Source of the DNA: CAYPKG01 sp964411275
Lineage (GTDB): Bacteria; Bacillota; Clostridia; Christensenellales; CAG-138
DNA length: 25,218 nucleotides
Assembly (NCBI GenBank): GCA_964411275.1
Contig: CAYPKG010000027.1
Coordinates: 1 to 25,218, forward strand
Reading direction: 5' to 3'
Positions within the stretch are counted from its first letter, which is position 1; the number at the start of each line of letters is the position of its first letter. The notes beneath the pieces are model-generated. The model did not search any database, had not been told where the DNA came from, and saw nothing but the letters and a program-made list of their open reading frames with translations. Positions 1 to 6,455 of the stretch are shown here, in pieces. Made by a program: the position numbers and the translations under genes.

Positions 1-16
1 CGACTTTGACCACCCT

Positions 17-34
17 AAGGGGTTACGACCCCTT
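17..34. repeat. Small GC-rich hairpin near the left edge
   Basis: Positions 17-23 (AAGGGGT) and 28-34 (ACCCCTT) form a perfect 7-bp inverted repeat around a 4-nt loop. It lies 55 bp beyond the stop of the HAAS membrane-protein gene on the minus strand. No T-run follows on that strand, so it is not a convincing intrinsic terminator. It could be a weak terminator, a processing hairpin or a piece of an intergenic repeat cut by the window edge. Nothing else is recognisable in positions 1-88. Confidence 0.3.
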
Positions 35-88
35 GATAATCCCCAAAGGACTTTTTCAACACGCTAAAGTGGTCCGCGCCCGCTTTTG

Positions 89-916
89 TTAGTCCGAAAT
101 ATTGTGGACTATGGTGTTGACGATCCCGTCGAGCATACCTACGATGGGGAAGATCACCCATCCCGGATGCCATAGATCGAACAGGAACCCCATCAGCAGA
201 TACGCCAGCACGACCAGCGGCCAAACGATGCCCTCCGCCCGACGCAGCCAATCATGGCGGCCATGCTCCGGCACGCCGGGAATGGGCTCTTTCTTCGGGC
301 GCATGATGCTGTGCAGGGAGCCAAGCAGCAGCGCCGTCCCCGGCAATATCAGCCAATAGGGGTGCCACATGTTGTAAAAGAAGCCCAGGCATAGATACAC
401 GATGATCGCCAGGGGGAACAATATCCCGGACAGTATGTTATACGCCTTGCTTTCATGCTCCCGCTTGATGTATTTTTCGCTGCCGTCGGACTTTTTCACA
501 TATACCCCGTGCTTGTCGACATACACCTCTTCTACGCCGTCGTCATCCGGATTTTTTTCCACATGCACCCCGGAAAAGCCTACCCGCACGTTGTCTCCGT
601 GATGGTCTCTGACGTGAATGCCGTCCCAGCCGATGTGTACATGATCCCCGGTTTCGGCGTCGTGGATGTTGACGCCCTTTTTGCGTTTGTATTGCGCATG
701 GCTTTCTTCCGCCTCCAATGCCGCCCGCAGCTCTTCCACCGTACCGAACTCGGAGATGATTTTGCCGATGGCCTCCGCCTCGTTTTTGCCCTGTCGAACC
801 AGGTCCTGGAATTTTTCCTCCATATTGGCCAGCATTTCAGCCTTCAGGCTCTGCGCGGCCTGGGTCTTTGGGAGGGCGCCGAATATGGTCTCCAAATAGT
901 TGCGCAGGGTCTCCAT
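89..916 (-). CDS. HAAS-domain membrane protein, partner of the PadR regulator
   Basis: Residues 1-70 form a helical domain (METLRNYLETIF, then EAIGKIISEFGTVEEL) that resembles the HAAS or DUF1700-like domain found in membrane proteins encoded beside PadR regulators. Residues 82-150 hold three short beta-type repeats built on GIHV, GVHV and GVYV, rich in His, Asp and Gly. Residues 161-205 and 230-270 are two similar membrane hairpins, each containing YL..GF and WHP.W. The ATG at 916 is 2 bp after the padR stop, and its ribosome binding site (GGAGGA) lies in the last codons of padR, so the two genes should be translationally coupled. Proteins of this kind are thought to act in envelope stress or to modulate the regulator, but the exact role is unknown. 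The family call is by pattern only. Confidence 0.78.
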   Translation of the reverse strand: METLRNYLETIFGALPKTQAAQSLKAEMLANMEEKFQDLVRQGKNEAEAIGKIISEFGTVEELRAALEAEESHAQYKRKKGVNIHDAETGDHVHIGWDGIHVRDHHGDNVRVGFSGVHVEKNPDDDGVEEVYVDKHGVYVKKSDGSEKYIKREHESKAYNILSGILFPLAIIVYLCLGFFYNMWHPYWLILPGTALLLGSLHSIMRPKKEPIPGVPEHGRHDWLRRAEGIVWPLVVLAYLLMGFLFDLWHPGWVIFPIVGMLDGIVNTIVHNISD

Positions 917-917
917 G

Positions 918-1244
918 TTATTGTCCTCCTAAAAATACGTCAATGACTTCTTTTGATAATTGCCACTCCCGGCACTTTTCCTCGTAGTATACTCTTCCCG
1001 CCGGGGTGATGCTGTAATAGTTGCGCCGCCTGCCATAGGTTTCATCTCCGCCGTAGGAGGTCACATGTCCGTTCTTCTGCAGCCGGGCAAAGGCCGAGTA
1101 CAGCGTTGTTTCCTTCATGGTAAATTTGCCGCGCGCCCCTTCCGATACCCGCCGGGAAATGTCGTATCCGTAATTGTCCCCGGATAAGAGGATGTGCAGT
1201 ATGATCGCATCGCTGTATCCGCGAATGGTATCGCTGCCAATCAA
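918..1244 (-). CDS. PadR-family transcriptional regulator
   Basis: This 108-residue protein has the usual size of a short PadR protein. The winged helix covers about residues 8-85: AIILHILLSGDNYGYDISRRV, then the hallmark TLYSAFARLQKNGHV recognition region and wing residues RRRNYYSITPAGRVYYEE. A short C-terminal helix for dimerisation follows. PadR proteins are cytoplasmic repressors, commonly of a neighbouring membrane or efflux gene and of themselves. The start is a TTG at 1244, preceded by GGGTG at a suitable distance; no better ATG exists upstream in frame. It is co-transcribed with the HAAS membrane gene, whose start lies 2 bp downstream. A promoter within an inverted repeat sits just upstream and suggests autoregulation. 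The ligand cannot be told from sequence. Confidence 0.9.
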   Translation of the reverse strand: MIGSDTIRGYSDAIILHILLSGDNYGYDISRRVSEGARGKFTMKETTLYSAFARLQKNGHVTSYGGDETYGRRRNYYSITPAGRVYYEEKCREWQLSKEVIDVFLGGQ

Positions 1245-1265
1245 TTAGTTCACCCGCTTTCAAAA

Positions 1266-1284
1266 TACTACGACAGGCGTAGTA
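1266..1284. promoter_or_regulatory. Candidate operator palindrome in the padR leader
   Basis: TACTACG (1266-1272) and CGTAGTA (1278-1284) are perfect inverted repeats around a 5-nt centre. They lie just downstream of the predicted padR transcription start and upstream of its TTG start codon, a good position for a roadblock operator. The binding protein, probably PadR itself, is inferred. Confidence 0.45.
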
Positions 1285-1285
1285 C

Positions 1286-1327
1286 ACCTGATGGAGTAAT
1301 CATAACATAATTACTCCATCAGGTAAA
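1286..1327 (-). promoter_or_regulatory. padR promoter embedded in a perfect 15-bp inverted repeat
   Basis: Positions 1286-1300 and 1310-1324 are perfect 15-bp inverted repeats around a 9-nt centre. On the minus strand a sigma-A-like promoter fits within them: TTTACC (1322-1327), a 17-bp spacer and TATGAT (1299-1304). The -10 therefore lies in the loop and the -35 in one arm, so a dimer bound to the arms would occlude polymerase. No T-run follows on the minus strand, which argues against a terminator for the small upstream gene. Bases are read directly; function is inferred. Confidence 0.55.
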
Positions 1328-1353
1328 GTACTTTTTTGCAGAAATTAAAAATA

Positions 1354-1557
1354 TTATTCGCCGAAGAAAAGCGTATTGCCGTCAGGGGTATTCGCCACGC
1401 CGTCTGCCTGAGGGGGGTCATCTAAAAGCCGCTGAGCGCCTCCACCCCGGTATAGCAGGGCAAAAGCCAGCACGCACAGCGCGAGACCCGCGGTGACAAA
1501 TAGATAGTACAGATAAATGGGAAGGCGTTTTTTGCGGGCTGTCGGATTTGGGGACAT
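1354..1557 (-). CDS. Small single-pass membrane protein, unknown function
   Basis: This is a 67-residue protein starting at the ATG at 1557, chosen because AAAGGA lies upstream at proper spacing. The longer in-frame extension to 1629 would run through the promoter region and lacks such a site. A basic N-terminus (ARKKR) precedes one hydrophobic helix at about residues 15-38 (YYLFVTAGLALCVLAFALLY). An acidic tail with no recognised domain follows. By the positive-inside rule the N-terminus is cytoplasmic and the tail outside. I do not recognise the family. It lies upstream of padR on the same strand but has its own likely promoter, and the padR promoter region separates the two. It may be co-regulated with the PadR-HAAS pair; this is a guess. 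Confidence 0.55.
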   Translation of the reverse strand: MSPNPTARKKRLPIYLYYLFVTAGLALCVLAFALLYRGGGAQRLLDDPPQADGVANTPDGNTLFFGE

Positions 1558-1569
1558 GGTATCATTCCT

Positions 1570-1595
1570 TTCAAAACGTAAAGAATTGTTTTGAA
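1570..1595. promoter_or_regulatory. Inverted repeat in the leader of the small membrane gene
   Basis: TTCAAAAC (1570-1577) and GTTTTGAA (1588-1595) form a perfect 8-bp inverted repeat around 10 nt. It lies between the predicted promoter and the start codon at 1557, and its left arm overlaps the ribosome binding site region. It could be a repressor site or an RNA hairpin that hides the ribosome binding site. Confidence 0.35.
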
Positions 1596-1605
1596 TAATA
1601 ATATT

Positions 1606-1634
1606 AGTATAGCCCACCGGGCAGCGCAAGGCAA
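1606..1634 (-). promoter_or_regulatory. Predicted promoter of the small membrane gene
   Basis: On the minus strand TTGCCT (1629-1634) is followed by a 17-bp spacer and TATACT (1606-1611). This is a moderate sigma-A match that would give a leader of about 40 nt before the ATG at 1557. Confidence 0.4.
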
Positions 1635-1656
1635 GGGGAATGAGGAGCCCAGGGAG

Positions 1657-1685
1657 TTGTATTTCCTATACTATATGTGTAAAAT
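1657..1685 (+). promoter_or_regulatory. Predicted promoter of the degV-thpR-addBA operon
   Basis: TTGTAT (1657-1662), a 17-bp spacer and TAAAAT (1680-1685) give a plausible sigma-A promoter about 45 bp before the start of the DegV gene. A 5-bp hairpin (CGATG at 1699-1703, CATCG at 1711-1715) lies in the leader. It ends just before the AAAGGAGG ribosome binding site and may be incidental. Confidence 0.45.
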
Positions 1686-1732
1686 AAGGAAAAGGCAGCG
1701 ATGTGTTTTGCATCGGCCAAAGGAGGCGTACT

Positions 1733-2602
1733 ATGATAGCGTATTTGATTACAACGGACAGCACTGTGGATCTTTCCAGATCGTATATGGAAGAATTAAA
1801 GGTTCCCTATGCTAGCCTGAAATATCATATGGATGACACGGACTACGATGACGACATGACGGATGACACCGCGCGCTTCATCTATGCCAGCATGCTCCAG
1901 GGCAAGATGATTACCACCTCCCAGCCCACGCCGGAGGAGTTTATCGACCTGTGGCGGCCCAGCCTGGAAGAGGGGCTGGACGTGCTGCACATCGGATTTT
2001 CCTCCGCATTGTCAGGGTCGGTGAACTCCGCGCGGATTGCCATGGAAACATTGAAAGAAGAGTTTCCGGGGCGCGCCATCCAGGTGGTCGATTCTCTTGG
2101 CGCCTCCGGCGGCGAGGGAATGCTGCTAAAGCATGTGCTGTTAAACCGCGACAAGGGCATGTCTTTGGAAGAGAACTATGAATGGGCGCAGAAGAACAAG
2201 CTTCGCATTCATCACTGGTACACGGTGGATGATCTCATATACCTGCGCCGGGGCGGGCGGGTCAGCGGCGCGGCGGCATTTGTGGCGGGACTGCTGCACA
2301 TCAAGCCCGTGCTGAATATGGATTGCGGGGGCCACCTCACGCCCCGGGAGAAGGTAAAGGGACGCCGGGCCTCCATCAAGCGGATGATGGAAAAGCTGGA
2401 AACCTATATTTGCCCAGAGGACAACCCCTTTATTTGGATCACCCACGCGGATTGCATGAGCGACGCTCTTGCGCTGAAGAACATGATTGCGGAAAAATAT
2501 CCGGACATCCCCGTTTCCATCAGCTATGTGGGCGCGGTGATTGGCGCACACGCGGGGCCTGGAACGCTGGCGCTGTTCTTTATCGGCGAAGGCCGGGAGT
2601 AG
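1733..2602 (+). CDS. DegV family fatty-acid-binding protein
   Basis: This 289-residue protein is full length for the EDD/DegV fold. DegV (FakB) proteins bind one fatty acid and present it to the kinase FakA for acyl-phosphate synthesis and phospholipid incorporation. Motifs in order are DSTVDL (9-14), TSQPTPEEF (about 62-70), the FSSALSGSVNSAR loop (about 89-101), VVDSLGASGGEG (about 119-130), the RRGGRVSG stretch (about 174) and, near the end, GAVIGAHAGPGTL. The ATG at 1733 follows AAAGGAGG at ideal spacing; an in-frame ATG 10 codons upstream lacks one. It is the first gene of a tight operon with thpR and addBA. Its own job is membrane-lipid related, so the link to DNA repair is probably only one of transcription. 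No fakA is in the window. Confidence 0.92.
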   Translation: MIAYLITTDSTVDLSRSYMEELKVPYASLKYHMDDTDYDDDMTDDTARFIYASMLQGKMITTSQPTPEEFIDLWRPSLEEGLDVLHIGFSSALSGSVNSARIAMETLKEEFPGRAIQVVDSLGASGGEGMLLKHVLLNRDKGMSLEENYEWAQKNKLRIHHWYTVDDLIYLRRGGRVSGAAAFVAGLLHIKPVLNMDCGGHLTPREKVKGRRASIKRMMEKLETYICPEDNPFIWITHADCMSDALALKNMIAEKYPDIPVSISYVGAVIGAHAGPGTLALFFIGEGRE

Positions 2603-2606
2603 GGGA

Positions 2607-3131
2607 ATGAGGCTGTTTATCGCCATTCCCTTGCCCAAACCCATTTTGCGCGCCTGCCTGGAGGCCCGGCGGCAGCTATTGGCCGCCGCCACCAAAGCAA
2701 GGCCCGTGCCGGAGGGCAACTTTCATATTACATTGCATTTTATAGGTGAAAACGATAATATTGCCGGAGCCGCCGCAGCCTGCAAGCAGGCGGTACGGGG
2801 CTTTCGGCCGATTTCCCTGCGGCTTGAAGGCTATGGCGCGTTTGGGCGGGCCGGTGCGCAAACCGGATATTTGGAGGTGCAGGGAGACCTCATGGAGCTG
2901 AAAAAACTATACGAGTCGTTGGAGGCCGCGCTGATTGAGGAGGGGTTTGCCGCCGGACGTGGCCGGTTTACCCCCCATGTGACGCTGGCGAGAGCGGTTG
3001 ACCTGCCGGAAAGCGAACTCAGCTTAGAGTTGCCTGACACGGCGTTTGTGGCGGACAGGATCGTGCTTTATGAAAGCGTGAACGCTGCCGGGCGAACCCG
3101 CTATGACCGTTTGCATGAAGAAAGGCTGTGA
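2607..3131 (+). CDS. thpR: RNA 2',3'-cyclic phosphodiesterase (2'-5' RNA ligase family)
   Basis: This 174-residue protein belongs to the LigT/2H phosphoesterase family. The two catalytic H-x-T motifs are clear: HITLHFIG at about residues 43-50 and HVTLAR at about 125-130. The N-terminus MRLFIAIPL is typical of ThpR. Members hydrolyse RNA 2',3'-cyclic phosphates to 2'-phosphates and can join 2'-5' RNA ends in vitro; the in vivo substrate is unclear. The ATG at 2607 lies 4 bp after the DegV stop, behind a GGGAGTAGGGG stretch that serves as ribosome binding site. An upstream in-frame start would overlap DegV by 62 bp and adds residues unlike the family. AddB follows after 6 bp, so this is an operon member. 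Confidence 0.92.
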   Translation: MRLFIAIPLPKPILRACLEARRQLLAAATKARPVPEGNFHITLHFIGENDNIAGAAAACKQAVRGFRPISLRLEGYGAFGRAGAQTGYLEVQGDLMELKKLYESLEAALIEEGFAAGRGRFTPHVTLARAVDLPESELSLELPDTAFVADRIVLYESVNAAGRTRYDRLHEERL

Positions 3132-3137
3132 GAACCC

Positions 3138-6100
3138 ATGCCCGCAACAATCACGTTTTTGATTGGCCGCGCCGGGTCCGGGAAATCCCGGCGGGTGGAG
3201 CAGGCTCTCAAAACCGCCATGGCCGAAGGCCGCCGGGCGGTTATGTTCGTGCCGGAACAGTTCACCTATGAGGCGGAGCGTGGGCTAAGCGCCAGGCTGG
3301 GGGGGCTTTTGGGCATACAGGTGCTGAGCTTTACACGGCTTTGCGAGCGGGTGCTATCTGCGAACGCCCGCCCTTTTTTATCCGGTCAGGGGCGGCGGAT
3401 GGTGATGCGCCGGGCGGCATACCGGGCGAAAAGCCAGCTGACCGCGTTCGCGCCGGTGGCGCTGCGCCCGGGGTTTGCACAGCGGATGGATGAAATATTT
3501 GCCCTTTGCAAGCGGTTTTTGATTGCCCCGGAGGACCTTCAAAAAGCGGCAAGCGCTATGCAGGACGGCAATCCTCTTAAAGAAAAGCTTGAGGATATGG
3601 CGCTGCTGTTCTCTAAGACCCAGGCATATCTGGACGAACGTTACCTGGACAGCGAAGACGCGTTTCACGCCCTTTATGAGGCGCTGCCCGGGTCTTTTCT
3701 CGCGGGTGCGGACATCTATGTGGATGGGTTTGACCTGTTGACCACACAGCTCTTGACGTTGTTCGAGCGCCTGATGGAGGTATGCAATTCCATCACGTTT
3801 ACAATCTTAATGGATCCACAGGACCAGGGCAGCGGTATTTTTGCCCCGGAACGGCGGGCCTATGACAATCTCATGGAAATCGCCAACCGGCTGGGGGCGC
3901 GCACAAAGAGGGTGGCCCTTAAGTCTTTGGCCCCGGATACCCCCATGCGGCATTTGGAGCGGTATCTTCTTGCGGACGATATCCTTACATATCCCGGGCC
4001 CGCGCCTGAGGTCACGGTATATGCCGCGGCAAGCCGGGTGGACGAGGTGGAGGCGATGGCGGACAATGTGCTCAAGATCGCAAAAACAGGCGTTCGCTTT
4101 CGGGAGATGACGGTGATTGCAGGGGACATGCCCTCCTACGCGGCATTGGTGCAGCGGGCGTTCGCAAAACGGGATATTCCGGTGTTTCTGGACGCCCGGC
4201 GGGAGATGCAGGGGCACCCGGCTGTGGAGCTTCTCTTAAGCGCGGTGCGCGCGGCAGTGGAGGGATTTCCTGCGGCGGAGTTGTTTCGGATTTCCAAAAC
4301 GGGGCTTTGCGGCCTTACTGAGGATGAGGCTGAGGTGTTTGAAAACTACGTCCTGCGCTACGGGCTTCGGGGCCGCGGGGTGTTTTCGTCGCCTTTTGAG
4401 ATCGGTGAAGTGCCGCCGCTGGCCGAGGACGCAAGGGAAAAAATCATCACGCCCCTTCTGACCCTGCGAGAGGGGCTTGCAGCGCCGGACGCGGCGGGAA
4501 AAACAAAAGCGGTGTATGAATATCTCACGGCGCTCCACGTGTATACACAGCTGACCGAAGAAACGGAGCGGTTGAAGCAGGAGGGCCGCTACACGCTGAT
4601 GCAGGAGCACGCCCAGGTCTGGAACGTGATCGTGGAGCTGATGGACCAGCTTTACACAATCCTTGGCGACAGCCCCGTAAGCCGGGCGGAATACCTGTCC
4701 ATACTGGAGGACGCGGTTTGCGCCTATCAGGTGGGGATCATCCCCGCCACGGCGGATCAGGTGCTGCTTGGCACCATCACCAGGACGCGAAGCCGGAATG
4801 TCCGGGCGCTGTTCGTGCTCGGCTGCAACGAGGGGGTGCTCCCCGGCGCGCATTTGGACGACGGCATCATCGACGACGGGGAGCTATCGGCCATGTCGGG
4901 GCTGGGCCTTGCGCCCTGGGGGGACAGCCGCAGGCGGGCGCAAAATGATTTGCTGGATATCTACAGGGCGTTTTCCCGGGCAAGCGAATATCTCTTTGTG
5001 GGCTATGCCTGTGCCAGCGGCAAGGAAGAGCTGCTTCCCTCGTTTCTCGTACAGCGCATTCGCGAACTGTTTCCAGGGCGCACAGAGCCTGAAACGCTTA
5101 TTTCCAAGCCGCGCATGCCCGAAAGCGCCCCTGGCGGGTTTCAGACGCTGGTGGAGCTGTTGCGCGACGGGAGGGATGAAGAACCCCTAACGCAAGCGAT
5201 GCTGGCCTATTATGGGGAGCAGCCCGCCTTTCGCGGGCCATTGAAAAAGGTGCTTGAGTATCGAAGCACGCCTGTGTCGCCCCCGGCATTCGGCCCGGCG
5301 CTGGCAACCCGGCTGTATGGGCAAAAAATCGAAACCTCCTACTCGCAATTGCACGCGTTTAACACCTGTCCCTTCCGGCATTTCATGGAATATGGGCTGA
5401 AGGCGCGGCCCCGGCGGGAGTTTAGGGATCGGCCGGAGCCTACCGACGCGGGCACATTTTGCCACGAGGCGCTGGAGGCGTTCGTCAAAGCCGTGGGCGG
5501 GCGTGACTGGGCGAAAATGACCCCGGAGGATGTAGACGCCATTTTGGACGAGGTGCTGCCCGGGTGCCTGAACGCCTATCAGGATGGGCTGCTGTGCAGC
5601 ACGCCCAGGGGGAGCGCCATCGCCAGGCTTTGGCTGGACATCGTCAGGCACACAGCCCACGCGGTGACCCGGCAGATCGCGGCAGGAAGCTTCCGGCCCG
5701 TTCAGACGGAGGTTCGCTTTGCAGAGCACGCGCTGTTTCCCCCCATCCGGCTGCAGCTGGAGGATGGCCGCGCCGCGGTGATTTCCGGAACCATCGACCG
5801 GCTGGACGCGGCACGCGATGAGAACGGGGAAACGTATGTGGCGGTGGTGGATTATAAAACCGGCAGTCAGGAGCTGAATTATGCGGGGATATTGGCGGGC
5901 ATACAGCTGCAATTGCCCCTGTATCTGATGGCGGTGGAGAACATCAAACAGAGCCCCGCCGTCCAGGCGGCGCTGGGAATTCATGACGTGGATGTGGCAG
6001 GCATGTTTTATCAGCCCGTCAAGCTGCCCAAGCCGGATGAGGACCCCGGTAAGGTGTTGCAGTCCATGCGGCTGAACGGATTGGTGATCGAAAAGGAAGA

Positions 6101-6455
6101 GGCCATTCGCTCCCTGGAACACAGCCTCGGGAGAACATCCAAGGTGGTAAAAGGCATTTCTGGCGGCTCTGCAGGCGCAAGGGGCGACGCGCTGATCTCG
6201 CCTGGGGGGCTTAACCGGCTGATGGAATATACCAAGAGGCGGGCCACGGACACGCTGGCGCTGGCGCTGGCTGGGGAAACGGCGGCGGCGCCCCTTGCAT
6301 TGGGGACGTATGACGCCTGCAGCGGCTGCGCGTATAAAAGCGTATGCCGGTTTGATCTGAATCTGCCGGGCTGCAAACACCGGTATGGAAAAAATGTGAA
6401 GCAGGATGAATTTTTGAAGCTGATCGGCGTGGACGCCCAAGGCGGTGAAACATGA
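3138..6455 (+). CDS. addB: AddB subunit of the AddAB helicase-nuclease
   Basis: AddB is the 1105-residue partner of AddA in the ATP-dependent helicase/exonuclease that resects double-strand breaks for RecA-mediated repair in Gram-positive bacteria. A Walker A motif, GRAGSGKS, sits at residues 10-17. The RecB-type nuclease domain at the C-terminus carries VVDYKTG at about 901-907. The four cysteines of the AddB iron-sulfur cluster are visible: one in HAFNTCPF near residue 743 and the C-x2-C-x5-C group (CSGCAYKSVC) near 1059-1068, with one more Cys in LPGC. Length is near that of Bacillus AddB. The region before the ATG at 3138 has only a weak ribosome binding site, which fits coupling to thpR 6 bp upstream. 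Its TGA overlaps the addA start. Confidence 0.95.
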   Translation: MPATITFLIGRAGSGKSRRVEQALKTAMAEGRRAVMFVPEQFTYEAERGLSARLGGLLGIQVLSFTRLCERVLSANARPFLSGQGRRMVMRRAAYRAKSQLTAFAPVALRPGFAQRMDEIFALCKRFLIAPEDLQKAASAMQDGNPLKEKLEDMALLFSKTQAYLDERYLDSEDAFHALYEALPGSFLAGADIYVDGFDLLTTQLLTLFERLMEVCNSITFTILMDPQDQGSGIFAPERRAYDNLMEIANRLGARTKRVALKSLAPDTPMRHLERYLLADDILTYPGPAPEVTVYAAASRVDEVEAMADNVLKIAKTGVRFREMTVIAGDMPSYAALVQRAFAKRDIPVFLDARREMQGHPAVELLLSAVRAAVEGFPAAELFRISKTGLCGLTEDEAEVFENYVLRYGLRGRGVFSSPFEIGEVPPLAEDAREKIITPLLTLREGLAAPDAAGKTKAVYEYLTALHVYTQLTEETERLKQEGRYTLMQEHAQVWNVIVELMDQLYTILGDSPVSRAEYLSILEDAVCAYQVGIIPATADQVLLGTITRTRSRNVRALFVLGCNEGVLPGAHLDDGIIDDGELSAMSGLGLAPWGDSRRRAQNDLLDIYRAFSRASEYLFVGYACASGKEELLPSFLVQRIRELFPGRTEPETLISKPRMPESAPGGFQTLVELLRDGRDEEPLTQAMLAYYGEQPAFRGPLKKVLEYRSTPVSPPAFGPALATRLYGQKIETSYSQLHAFNTCPFRHFMEYGLKARPRREFRDRPEPTDAGTFCHEALEAFVKAVGGRDWAKMTPEDVDAILDEVLPGCLNAYQDGLLCSTPRGSAIARLWLDIVRHTAHAVTRQIAAGSFRPVQTEVRFAEHALFPPIRLQLEDGRAAVISGTIDRLDAARDENGETYVAVVDYKTGSQELNYAGILAGIQLQLPLYLMAVENIKQSPAVQAALGIHDVDVAGMFYQPVKLPKPDEDPGKVLQSMRLNGLVIEKEEAIRSLEHSLGRTSKVVKGISGGSAGARGDALISPGGLNRLMEYTKRRATDTLALALAGETAAAPLALGTYDACSGCAYKSVCRFDLNLPGCKHRYGKNVKQDEFLKLIGVDAQGGET

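Noticed and set aside
15..251. 78-residue open frame on the minus strand
   Set aside because: It overlaps the HAAS membrane-protein gene in another frame, has no family resemblance and uses arginine-rich, shadow-like composition.
1286..1324. Inverted repeat as terminator of the small membrane gene
   Set aside because: No T-run follows on the minus strand, and a good promoter lies within the repeat, so a regulatory site is the better reading.
5187..6440. Long antisense open frame of 417 residues within addB
   Set aside because: It lies entirely opposite an intact addB with conserved motifs. Long antisense frames are expected in GC-rich coding sequence, and the translation looks like no protein family.
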